NCBI GenBank assembly: GCA_949316235.1
Contig: OX438743.1
Coordinates: 20,829,771 to 20,893,770 of the forward strand
Direction of reading: 5' to 3'
Source of the DNA: Oegoconia quadripuncta
Lineage: Eukaryota; Arthropoda; Insecta; Lepidoptera; Autostichidae
Length of the DNA: 64,000 bases
Shown here: piece after piece, positions 54,260-63,957 of the stretch
How positions within the stretch are numbered: position 1 is the first letter of the stretch
Layout: each line of letters opens with the position of its first letter
Made by a program: the position numbers and the translations under genes
Notes under the pieces: model-generated
Seen by the model: only the letters and a program-made list of their open reading frames with translations
What the model was told of the DNA's origin: nothing
Database searches by the model: none

Positions 54260-55079
54260 TACAGGGCGTCCCAAAGTTATGGGACATGAAGGGGAAGTAC
54301 CTTAAATATCGTAGATAGTGAATTTTGCTCAAAGAAGACTTTATGTTATTTTTAAAAGTTAGTAATTCTGCATTCATAGATTTTCTAAAAATTATTTGCT
54401 TCGGCTGGGAATCGAACCGACTCAAATGTGAAAAAAAAAACACCCTACTTTTATGATGCCAATCGAAAGAATAGCTAAAAAATAATAACTCTGCCTAAGT
54501 AACATAGTATTTTAAAAGAAAGGAACAACGTGAAATTAATCATTTTAATCAAATAAAAAACATACATGAAACTGCCGTAGTCAATTAAGTAGGTATTTTT
54601 TTGTAAATTAATTAATTAAATGCTCAAAATGTGATCCCTCTTGTTTTACGCAAATCGCCAATCTTTTAATGAGCCCGCTGCCTGTTGATTTTATGAAGTG
54701 GGTACTTATTTACGAATAATCAATGCTATCTTTGGAATGATAATATCGCTACTTTTCGAACGTCGTCGGCAATAAATAACTTTCTTGAAATTTGACTCAA
54801 TCATTTTATGTTGTTCCTTTCTTTTAAAATACTATGTTACTTAGGCAGAGTTATTATTTTTTAGCTATTCTTTCGATTGGCATCATAAAAGTAGGGTGTT
54901 TTTTTTTTCACATTTAAGTCGGTTCGATTCCCAGCCGAAGCAAGTAATTTTTAGAAAATCTATGAATGCAGAATTACTAACTTTTAAAAATAACATAAAG
55001 TCTTCTTTGAGCAAAATTCACTATCTACAATATTTAAGGTACTTCCCCTTCATGTCCCATAACTTTGGGACGCCCTGTA
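54260..55079 (-). mobile_element. Mariner-type element with 270-bp inverted repeats (1)
   Basis: The ends TACAGGGCGTCCCAAAGTTA are flanked by TA (54258-54259, 55080-55081). The arms are 54260-54529 and 54811-55079, with few differences. The 281-bp centre retains, on the minus strand, LAICVKQEGSHFEHLI, the C-terminus of a mariner-like transposase. Each arm holds a tRNA B-box-like GGTTCGATTCCCAGCC (plus at 54921-54936, reversed at 54405-54420). Confidence 0.85.
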
Positions 55080-55129
55080 TAAGCAATTACATGTACCATT
55101 TAACAGAGCATTTTATAGATATCAATCAA

Positions 55130-55250
55130 GCGATCAAATACTCTTTATTGCACAATTAACAAAGGCAACATGAAGAATACAGCGTACATCATTAATGGCA
55201 CAAATGGCGGCCTTATCGCTAACAGCGATCTCTTCCAGGCAAACCTATAT
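55130..55250 (-). mobile_element. LINE 3' tail (GCGATCTCTTCCAG family)
   Basis: ACTCTTTATTGCACAATTAA and CTAACAGCGATCTCTTCCAG match 21010-21130. Confidence 0.65.
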
Positions 55251-55329
55251 ATATTTTTTCTTGATTTGTGTAATTGTATTGTTACCCAAAGCCTACTTAA
55301 AAAGACGTTAAAAAACGTTCAAATCTATA

Positions 55330-55745
55330 GATGTTTTTTGGTTAAACGTCCCTTAGTCGCCTTACACGACACCCACGGTAAGAGATGGGTTGGTTCTATT
55401 CTATTTGAGTGCCGAAACCACACATCACAAATAGATATATATATAAATTAGGTATATATGAAATTGAACCAGAATTATCGTAATATTGGGAAAATCATCA
55501 ATTAATAATGATTGGTGATTAAAACCCTTCAAGAATATCGTGAAACTGCACAAAAATGTCTACATTGGTAAAAGGTACCCATCTCAGTTGCCCGGGTTAA
55601 TCTTAGGTGACAGTTGACAGTGACTGAGTGCCTTTAGCCAGTTACTACTTAATCTGAAAAAATATCTGGACTTCGTCTATTTGCTGCTTAAATGACAAAA
55701 AATAACCTACGGCTACATCTCTAATGTGAAAAGATAGTGGATAAC
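55330..55745. other. GGGAAGAGATGGG-type repeat, then unassigned
   Basis: 55345-55430 holds GTAAGAGATGGGTTGGTTCT and GTGCCGAAACCACAC, as at 4850 and 8320. 55430-55745 shows nothing. Confidence 0.4.
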
Positions 55746-55747
55746 CC

Positions 55748-56133
55748 TTGAATTACGAATCGGAGGCCGCTGGTTCGATACCCTGCGAAATATGTGTTCA
55801 GTACTCGGTTTGGTTCGGTATTTTAAATATCCGCCTGGCTAGCTACCACCATCTTATCTAAGTCAGCCGCCAAATATAAATGTTATGTTCCGGTTGTCAG
55901 AGGTAAGATAGCTTGTCCTTTAAGTAGGCCAAAGATTATTTAGTAGCTCTTATAGAAAATTTAGCAAATCCTATCTACCATCAAAATCAAATTTGGGTAA
56001 TTTCCTGAATAACATTGTTGTGTTCCGGTTGTCAGAGATAAGATATCGAGTTCCTCAAATACCTTCGACTTCATCTTCATTTAACATCAGGTGTGATTGA
56101 GGCCAAGTACCAACCCATTGTGCAGAAAAAAAA
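55748..56133 (+). mobile_element. SINE family A, broken into two parts
   Basis: 55748-55922 and 56010-56133 are consecutive parts of the SINE with overlap in the TTGTGTTCCGGTTGTCAGAG segment. About 90 unrelated bases lie between. The head is lost. Confidence 0.7.
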
Positions 56134-56224
56134 GGATCTTATTTATTGAGTATATTATATTATTTTGGAGTTGGAGTAGTAAAAAAATTATATTCTAATA
56201 GATTATTATCCAAGGAACCTTCAT

Positions 56225-56830
56225 CATCAATAGGCTTACACATCTCCACTGTTGGGATACAACGTCCTCTCACTGGGAGATAATCCACTACGCGGGCCCA
56301 CTGCCATCAATTTGAAAATAACACTCATGATATAATACATGATGTCAATACAAGAAATAAAGATAAACTTGCAGGTCACATAAGCCGCCTTCGCAAAGTC
56401 AGTAATTCATTCAAAGGGTTATGTATACGCTTTTTCAATAAGGTCCCAGTTGATATACAAAATCTTCCTCTCGATAAATTTAAAGATACTATAAAACAGA
56501 AACTAATTAACAAAGCATATTATAAAATATCAGACTATTTAGATGATAATCATTCCTGGACATAATCACATTGTTCGCATGCCAGGCTATTTCACGATTA
56601 ATTATGAAATATAAAAACCTTTTTGTAATATAAAAACCTTTAAGTAAAATCAAAGCCTGATTTGAAAAGAGCAACCCTTCGAGTTTCTTGCTTGTTCATC
56701 TCAGGGGAAAATTGCATTTTGAACAAGCAAGTAGCTTAAAAAATGTAAAATTGATTATTTTAAGTGTACTCTGTGTACCTACAAAATAAAGCATTTTTGA
56801 CTTTGACTCTGACTTTGACTTTGACGTGAT
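56225..56830 (+). mobile_element. LINE 3' end (KAYYKISDYL family) with (TTTGAC)n tail
   Basis: From about 56330 the ORF end is readable: KDKLAGHISRLRKVSNSFKG, LCIRFFNKVPVDIQNLPLDK, INKAYYKISDYLDDNHSWT, stop. The 3' UTR ends in a TTTGAC microsatellite (56798-56826). It is better preserved than the 9560-10530 copy and serves as its reference. Confidence 0.75.
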
Positions 56831-56883
56831 AAAATCCCATCCAAGGACCGACTGCGTCAGACAGATAAACTTAGATATTAATT

Positions 56884-57120
56884 TCAACTTAACTTCCGAT
56901 AATTTTAAAGGTCGTGATTTTTTGCACATGGATAGAGTACCTGTCAGTGATTGAATAAAAATGGTTTCTAGAATCGGTAGCTTGCTTTAGATATAATATA
57001 GATATTTAATAATAAAACGTAGACTATATAATTACAATTACCACTGTGAATTTCATTGCGTCGGAGATTACACTGAGAACCCCTGTAATTATTTTCAAAA
57101 AATTCGATCAGTAACTTCTT
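56884..57120 (+). repeat. AACAAATCGG-type dispersed repeat
   Basis: TTAACTTCCGATAATTTTAA and TAGAATCGGTAGCTTGCTTT align with 24838-24960. Confidence 0.55.
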
Positions 57121-57122
57121 TA

Positions 57123-57270
57123 CATTTTTTTGATGCAATACGGGTTAGTACTTGACCTCAATCACACCTGATGTTAAGTGAAGATGAGGTCGAAGGTGGA
57201 AGCGTACTGACCCAAACCCCAACACATTTCGGGGACTGGCTATCTTATCTCTAACAATCGGAACCCAACA
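57123..57270 (-). mobile_element. SINE family A, truncated at a Helitron start
   Basis: The 3' half of the SINE (minus) stops at ...CCCAACAA, exactly where TCTGGGGGCACGG begins. In intact copies the next base is T. Confidence 0.75.
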
Positions 57271-57600
57271 ATCTGGGGGCACGGCAGTGCCCCCGCCAAG
57301 TCAAGCGCGAAGCAAACACTGCCGTACCATCCTTTACTGGAACCATTTCGCGGCATTATCAGGCCCCTATTTTAGAACCTCTGGATAAGACTAGAACGCA
57401 GAAATTTTCGTCATCCAGTAAGCTATAATCACATACTTAAAATCCAAAATTTCAAGTCTGTAGGTCATTTAGTTCCGAAGTTAAGCGAAAGCAAAGTTTC
57501 GCATTTATGACACTCACTCACTCACTCACTCACTCATGATCATCAAAATAGAACTAGTACTTCCCATAAACTCAGAGAGCTGAAATTTGGTACAGAGTTA
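57271..57600 (+). mobile_element. Helitron-like 5' end
   Basis: TC followed by the perfect hairpin GGGGGCAC-ggca-GTGCCCCC (57273-57293). Insertion lies between A and T of the SINE, as Helitrons do. It is followed by the (ACTC)n microsatellite at 57510-57535 and by AGCTGAAATTTGGTACAGAG. The 3' end was not located with certainty. Confidence 0.55.
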
Positions 57601-57793
57601 TGGTTCAATGGCCACATAAAGGGAAAACTATAAAAACTAGGATAATCGAAGATCTGGAGTACCTGGTGACCCTGATTAGGAAACACAAGAGTCCAACCAA
57701 ACTATTAGAGATCGACATATACCGCCTTTACAAAAAATATTCAACTTGGTGGGCCGCTTCATTTGATGTCAAAAATCGAAGGTCTGAAGTATC

Positions 57794-58378
57794 TGATGAA
57801 GAACCCTCAGCTGGTCTCAGCTGTATTAGAGATATGGTAATGCCCCCTTCTACTATTGGTACATAGAAAAATCGACTGTCATTGCAAAAATCCAGCGTAG
57901 TGGGACACATCTTCTAATTTAATCTAGCCTATAGCATCCCACTGCTGGGCGCATGCTTCCCCTTCTGCTTATAATACGCATATAAATAAAATTAAAGGAA
58001 AACTCGGGATAAGACTACACTGGCTTTTATACTTATACTTACAAGTTTACAAGAAGAAATAGTCGAACGATTAACTTTATATCTGACGAAGAACCCTCAG
58101 CTGGTCCCAGCTGTATTAGAGATATGGTAATGCCCCCTTCTACTATTGGTACATAAAAAAATCGACTGTCCAGCGTAGTGGGACACATCTTCTAATTTAA
58201 TCTAGCCTATAGCGTCCCACTGCTGGGCGAATGCCTCCCCTTCTGCTTTTAATACGAATATAAATAAAATTAAAGGAAAACTCTGGATAAGACTAGACTG
58301 GCTTTTATACTTATACTTACTTATACTTATTACAAGTTTACAAGAAGAAATAGTCAAACGATTAATTTTATTCTACTC
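57794..58378 (+). repeat. Tandem duplication of about 285 bp
   Basis: TCTGATGAAGAACCCTCAGC through TTTACAAGAAGAAATAGTC (57794-58076) repeats at 58082-58378 with scattered changes and small indels, including loss of CATTGCAAAAA in the second unit. Confidence 0.85.
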
Positions 58379-58533
58379 GAACATTACACAAATTAAATAA
58401 ACAAACGAAAATTTGGTCAAAATATAATGCATTGGCTAAGAGTGGCGGTGATACCCGCACGCGTCGCTAGATGGCGTTGACTGTATTTTAAAACGCGCTT
58501 ACGTTTTGTTTTTCCGATAACCTTATATGGCAA

Positions 58534-58641
58534 AGTGACAACCGGCCGCGTTACAGTCGTTTACGACATTCTTCTATTGCGCTTGAAAGTGACAACCGGC
58601 TGCGTTACAGTCGTTTACGACATTCTTCTATTGCGCTTGAA
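58534..58641 (+). repeat. 54-bp direct duplication
   Basis: AAAGTGACAACCGGCCGCGT through CTTCTATTGCGCTTG is present twice head to tail, with one C/T difference. Confidence 0.9.
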
Positions 58642-59290
58642 AATGTTTGCTAGGGATTAGGAGGGATTATTTGCATTTCGTTGATTTCGCTGATTATTTC
58701 GTGAGGTTTGCTAAGGTTAATTGGCAGGTTGTTATTATATTAATTCAAAGATTTAAACAGGTTAGGAATTATATGGTTAGTGACGGATTACTAATTATTA
58801 CTTAATTATCAGAATTAAAAGAAGTTTCAATTGAATACTTTATTTAATTGTTAATTATTTAGTACCTACTTTTAGTTTTCTAAGTTTAATTTACAGTTAG
58901 GCAGTACTTCGAATCGCGTTCGTGTTTATAAGTACTTTTCTAGTATTCTAATTTAGTTTATTTAGTTAGATATTACTTCGTTTCGTTTAAAAATATCATT
59001 AATTTAGCTGTATTTCAGTACTAGGTAGGTAGTACCTTTGGTAGAAAGTTCATTGATAATTAATTATATTGACACTTGTCTAATAATTAAGAGTTAACGT
59101 TTTGCTTATAGTTTGTATAGATTGAGTAGGCAGAGTAATATTTTCTTTAAGTTTTTTTTATTAAGACAAAAGAAGTCTTAAAGATATAAGTAGGTTTTAG
59201 TCTAAATATTATCGGTATTTCTGATTTGTTGTCCATATACTAAAGGTCGTTGAGTTTAATTGTGTTTGATTTCGCAAGATAATAATTATC
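58642..59290. other. AT-rich leader before an OTU-like fragment
   Basis: No coding region is recognised. It could be the 5' UTR, an intron or a promoter of the fragment at 59309, within a Helitron-type element. Confidence 0.3.
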
Positions 59291-59308
59291 GTAAAAAATG
59301 TCGATAAT

Positions 59309-59450
59309 ATGATGACGACGATGAACTTAGTGGCTACCAAGTAGTTGGTATGCCCAAAGACGGGTCTTGTCTCTTCCATTCAATATCTTTCTTGGTGTAT
59401 GGTAGAACTGACTCAACTTTCAGTATCAAGTATATTTGTAGAAACGTGGG
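59309..59450 (+). pseudogene. OTU cysteine-protease-like fragment, truncated
   Basis: The frame reads DDDDELSGYQVVGMPKDGSC then LFHSISFLVYGRTDS. GDG/KDGSCLFHS is the catalytic Cys block of OTU-type deubiquitinases. OTU domains occur as passengers in animal Helitrons, which would fit the Helitron-like start at 57271. A stop lies two codons upstream, no ATG precedes it in frame, and the right side is cut by the palindrome at 59438. The His-containing half is absent, so it is not functional. Confidence 0.55.
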
Positions 59451-59478
59451 CATATATATAATATGCCCACGTTTCTAC
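59438..59478. repeat. Perfect 16-bp palindrome with AT spacer
   Basis: GTAGAAACGTGGGCAT (59438-59453) and its exact complement (59463-59478) with a 9-base spacer. It lies at the junction between the OTU-like fragment and the foldback element. Confidence 0.95.
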
Positions 59479-59489
59479 AAAAAGAAGTG

Positions 59490-60120
59490 AAATCCCACCA
59501 AAAACATTATGTAAAAAACTAGCCAAGTCTCGATGGAGCTGCTTGATTATCTCTAAAAAGTAATGAAATCTATACAAAGTCGTGCCAAGTGTAAGGTTCC
59601 TTACTGCGATTTCTTTATTATTATAGTTAATGTTGTGTGACTTGGCCGTTGAAGGGTACACAGGGGTACAAAACCAGGTGCTCCATGACACCATTACACC
59701 AATCTGTCGCCAGAACCGCTACGCATTGACGATGGAAAATTGCCACTTGGATAACGTTGATTCAATAACCAGTCAATTGTAGGCTTGATAAAGCCACTAA
59801 CGTATAAAGAATGTTATGTAAACGCCACACAGATTATTCGCTAATAGTTTGCCGTTGAACATTCTTAATAACATAATTAATAACATTAATAGCGGTTCTG
59901 GCGACAGATTGGTGCAATGGTGTCATGGAGCACCTGGTTTTGTACCCCTGTGTACCCTTCAACGGCCAAGTCACACAACATTAACTATAATAATAAAGAA
60001 ATCGCAGTAAGGAACCTTACACTTGGCACGACTTTGTATAGATTTCATTACTTTTTAGAGATAATCAAGCAGCTCCATCGAGACTTGGCTAGTTTTTTAC
60101 ATAATGTTTTTGGTGGGATC
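59490..60120. mobile_element. Foldback element with 225-bp inverted arms
   Basis: The left arm 59490-59720 and right arm 59893-60120 are reverse complements over almost their full length, with a 172-bp centre. The ends are GAAATCCCACC and GGTGGGATC. Matching ORFs on both strands (a peptide beginning MVSWSTWFCTPVYPS) are a by-product of the inverted repeat. Confidence 0.85.
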
Positions 60121-60162
60121 CTATTGACATCCAACCAAATTTTAGCTTAAGCAGCAAGAACA

Positions 60163-60241
60163 CAACAATATATATTATTTATTAATAGCTAAGTAGGTAT
60201 CATTGTAATTGTTTTTGTGTATGCCATAAAGTGCAAAAAAA
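60163..60241 (+). mobile_element. LINE 3' tail
   Basis: GCTAAGTAGGTATCATTGTA, GTATGCCATAAAGTGCAAAA. It resembles 36200-36250. Confidence 0.55.
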
Positions 60242-60512
60242 AACTGCTATCAACTTGCTGCTTGGCAGGCTTAGATATGATAGCTAGCAAGGCGAACATT
60301 GAAAGTGCCTACCACTACACAAAACCAAACATGTACCCAGTTGGGAATCTAACTCATGACGTGGTGGATGGTGGTCGCTAGCCAGGCGGACATTTAAAAT
60401 GCCCTACCACCAACCAAACCGAATACTTAAACATGTACCCTGCTGGAGATCGAACCCGCGACCTCCGAATCGTATACCCAATGTTGTTTACATTGAGCCA
60501 CGGAGGCCACAT
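60242..60512 (-). mobile_element. Two SINE A fragments back to back
   Basis: 60242-60361 is a diverged piece (TGCTGCTTGGCAGGCTTAGA). 60363-60512 is a better head-side piece ending in the CCACGGAGG edge. The first may continue the SINE cut at 57270; see findings. Confidence 0.65.
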
Positions 60513-60514
60513 AT

Positions 60515-61600
60515 AACAAAGAAAAGCAATATACCTAAAGCAAGCTACAGAATCATTATAAAACATTTTTATTTAATTACCAATGGGTACTCTCCTTCTA
60601 CAAGAAATCAAGAACTGTAAAATTTTAGAAAGTTACACCATTAAAATTGAGTATTTTTAAAGGAGTATAATATCTCCGCGTGTTCCTCAGAAAAAGGGTT
60701 TTGACAGACAAACAGACGTACAACGAGGCGAGCCTATAACCGTTTCTTTCTTAGAAGTAGGTAACCCTAATGGCGCTTAATTATTCCTGTTCATTAAAAT
60801 CAAGAGGTAGGTATTATAATATCCGTGAAGTACTTTATTCTTGGTGACATTTTTTAAACTGTCAAAGTAACAATGTCAAACCTAACCAATTATTAACAGA
60901 AAGCACAAAACGTACTTACATACACAATGACAATTAATTATTTGTATTCATTCATATTCCCTCGATGTATTTTTATTTGGCTTTGAATGTTACGCACTAT
61001 ACGCATTATGTTTCTACTATTTTAGTTTAAAAAATCTCTATCTGTTGTCACTTGCTCTTGAAAATTTAACTCAAATAACACAGGAATAATGCACAATTTT
61101 CTCGCCATCTATTTTGTGATTTACGTCGTTTACACAATTAGCAAATCACACCCCAGCTCAATTTAAGCCACTCAACTACGAACCTTATTTCGTATGCAGC
61201 AGTTTCTGAACTTCTTTGACCAATTTTTTTGTTGCACTTACATTGCAAAATAGTGACCCGAAAATATCAGAAATGTTACTGGTTGAATAGATTTTGGATC
61301 TAAACGTCATAGATATAGGTGTTATAACAAGTGATGTTAAAAGCAAAATACCAGGAGAGCATGACTACCAAGGATGTGACGAATTGTACCAGTTGGTGTT
61401 GTTGAATTAAACATTTAATTTGTTTTCTTTATACCACTAGGAATGCATTAAGTGGTATGAATAGTGACAATAGTGGCAATTCGTGATGCTTACGTCATTA
61501 TTATAATTAGCAGGGATGCTTAAAAGTTGTGTAATGCTCGTTCATGAGTCATAAAAGCGATTCATGATTTAGAAAAGACGGTATATACCATATTACTTCC
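60515..61600. other. Dispersed repeats to 60780, then unassigned
   Basis: 60540-60640 is the reverse of the AACAAATCGG-type repeat. GACAGACAAACAGACGTACA at 60697-60716 is a common interspersed tail. 60780-61600 shows no feature. Confidence 0.4.
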
Positions 61601-61610
61601 AAATAAACTA

Positions 61611-61855
61611 TCCATTTCGACCTCCTCTCAAATCTAGAGTGGCCAGTGACCCAGCTACTGTAACGTCATGTGGTCCTGGTGCATTCAATGGAAGAGCGTC
61701 AAGATGTCGGATATACACGGGCTGATTTTGTCGTTCAAACAATTGCCATTTTTGCATCACTTCATTGGAGTTAAAATGGGAGTTTGGAACCAATGGGAAC
61801 TCAGTCACACACAGACTTCGTTCGCGAACTGCCGTATCAAATGCTGTTATATTAT
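61611..61855 (-). CDS. Unidentified ORF or exon, 80 residues
   Basis: The minus strand encodes a compositionally protein-like stretch: AFDTAVRERSLCVTEFPLVP, NSHFNSNEVMQKWQLFERQN, QPVYIRHLDALPLNAPGPHD and VTVAGSLATLDLRGGRNG. It is preceded by TATAATATAACAG, which fits a splice acceptor (61854 side). Just before that, GGTAAGTG reads as a donor, but the two are too close for an intron. I do not recognise the family. It could be a host exon, a fragment of a mobile element, or an old captured sequence. The downstream end has no clear donor; the frame stops at 61608-61610. Confidence 0.35.
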
Positions 61856-61869
61856 AAAAATGCATCACT

Positions 61870-62185
61870 TACCACAGAAGTGACCAAAAACATGCGAGTA
61901 TCTCTTAAGTATAACAAACATAATGTATTACTCGTAAAACTCCATTTTTAATGGATATTATGTATTCTGGCACTTTTATGTGACTGATTTATAGGTTATG
62001 AGCATACCCTAAAAAAAATTTTATGTGCGCGGTTGGTCTTGGCCATTTTATTCTCAGCAGTCGTATTAGTTCTCGAGTATTCTAAGAGATGGCGCTGTTT
62101 TATCTACTAAGAAAAGCGCGAAAAATATTTGTTCGCGCGACCATAATCTATAGCATCTTAATCTATCAATTAAGAAACTGACTGT
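61870..62185. other. Unassigned
   Basis: No supported feature. Confidence 0.3.
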
Positions 62186-62189
62186 CTTG

Positions 62190-62201
62190 TGCCTTGTATA
62201 C

Positions 62202-62232
<31 letters not shown>

Positions 62233-62370
62233 GCATTTATTTACACCACTGCGTTCACACAATTACACAATTTTTAAATTACAAAGAAATATACATACAA
62301 ATAAACGTAAAGACTAGAAAATACAAAGAGCGAGTGTGTGCCGCAGTAGCAGTATACTACTTGTGCTATA
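62190..62370 (-). mobile_element. LINE-like tail with (GATA)n microsatellite
   Basis: (TAGA)n at 62201-62232 is followed by AAGCATTTATTTACACCACT, which looks like the reversed end of a LINE whose tail is a GATA/TATC microsatellite. Confidence 0.5.
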
Positions 62371-62376
62371 GTGGTA

Positions 62377-63415
62377 TACAGGGCGTCCCACGGCTATGCC
62401 ACATGGAGGGAAAGTACCTTGAATTTTGTAGATGGAACATTTTACTGAAAGAAGACATTATTTTAATTTAAAAAACAATTTAAACTGCATTCATAGATTT
62501 TTAAATAAGTACATGGTTGAACCGGGAATCGAACCCTTTATTTATAAAAAAAAATTACCATGTAGCTTTATCATACCGATCGAAAGGCTTCATCATAAGG
62601 ATTATTTTTTGCTAAATAACATAGTGTCAGAAATAAAAGGAAGACCATGAATTTTAACATTAGATGTGCAATTGTGTTCAGAAAAATGAAAAGCTGACAT
62701 TGCCGTAAGGCCATACAACTGACATTATCATTACTAATACTAATTACCCACTCGAGAAGTATGCATCATTTCCCTATTATAATTTAAGTTCATGATAAAA
62801 TGATAAAGAGATACGTAATTAGTAAGTAGGTACCTGGTTGTATGCCGTATCCTGAATCTGCCGAAAGACGCGTAAATGATTTTCTCCATCGCAATGCGGC
62901 TGGCTGATTAGATTTTTTTTTATGGGGTTATGTAAAAAATTTAGTTTACAAGAACCAGTATCAAAGTGTCCACGAGCTACAAACAGAACTTCGACGTATT
63001 ATTCTAAATATCCTAAAACATGATCAAAAAATCGACAGGGAGCGAAATAATCAAAAGAGTGCGACTTTGTATTGAACAGGAAGGGGCTCATTTTGAGCAT
63101 TTGATTAATTGATTAATTTTGTATTAAAAATGTTAAAATTCATGCTCTTCCTTTTATTTCTGACACTATGTTATTTAGCAAAAAATAATCCTTATGATGA
63201 AGCCTTTCGATCGGTATGATAAAGCTACATGGTAATTTTTTTTTTTATAAATAAAGGGTTCGATTCCCGGTTCAACCATGTACTTATTTAAAAATCTATG
63301 AATGCAGTTTAAATTGTTTTTTAAATTAAAATAATGTCTTCTTTCAGTAAAATGTTCCATCTACAAAATTCAAGGTACTTTCCCTCCATGTGGCATAGCC
63401 GTGGGACGCCCTGTA
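62377..63415 (+). mobile_element. Mariner-type element with 285-bp inverted repeats (2)
   Basis: The ends TACAGGGCGTCCCACGGCTA are flanked by TA (62375-62376, 63416-63417). Arms: 62377-62660 and 63130-63415. The 470-bp centre encodes transposase remains on the plus strand: DFFLWGYVKNLVY (62911 on), ELQTELRRIILNILK, then after a frameshift RVRLCIEQEGAHFEHLIN and TGA (63056-63113). Each arm carries a B-box-like GGGTTCGATTCCCGG (63256-63270; reversed 62521-62538). It is related to, but clearly diverged from, the element at 54260. Confidence 0.87.
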
Positions 63416-63419
63416 TAGT

Positions 63420-63770
63420 ACATCCAGCTAGTATTATTTGCAGTGCTACCTTTATATTATGTATAGTGCTACCTTCGTATAGTTGGAATTTATTCGGTCA
63501 GATCCTTTACTAGATTTATAGCTAGACCCTTGTTATTTTCTGTTCTGTAGTGTTGGAGTGTGTAGGTAGGTACAGTGAGACACATAACTTTATTACCTAC
63601 GACTTTAATATTAAATGGCATTATATCTTTCAAAATCAAGATTATGTTTCCCAGACTATTTTACCGCCATATATGATCCGTCTAAGAATTACTAAACCTG
63701 AAAGTGTTTAGGAAGGATCAACATATTATTAGTGGTTTCAATTATTTGGGTTTCACATTATTTTTAATTA
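63420..63770. other. Unassigned
   Basis: No supported feature. Confidence 0.3.
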
Positions 63771-63771
63771 A

Positions 63772-63908
63772 CTTTTTTTTTATGCACTACGAGTTGTTAC
63801 TTGACCTCAATCACACCTGATGTTAAGTGAAGATGAGGTCGAAGGTGGACTCGTACCGACCCGGAAACCCCAACACATTTGGGGGACTGGCTATCTTATC
63901 TCTGACAA
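63772..63908 (-). mobile_element. SINE family A, 3' fragment
   Basis: Poly-T edge, TTACTTGACCTCAATCACAC and GGGGACTGGCTATCTTATCT, then an abrupt end at TCTGACAAC. Confidence 0.75.
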
Positions 63909-63957
63909 CTTTTCGTTTTTATTTTGATTTATATTTCCGTAATTCATGTACCTAAGT

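Noticed and set aside
54246..55159. Matching ORFs MFFFSHLSRFDSQPK in opposite orientation.
   Set aside because: Produced by the terminal inverted repeats of the mariner-type element.
57600..57866. 88-codon ORF MVQWPHKGKTIKTR.
   Set aside because: Lies in a Helitron-like repeat body and crosses into the 285-bp duplication; no family resemblance.
59413..60150. Two matching ORFs on opposite strands beginning MVSWSTWFCTPVYPS.
   Set aside because: They are the same sequence in the two arms of an inverted repeat; no domain or codon pattern.
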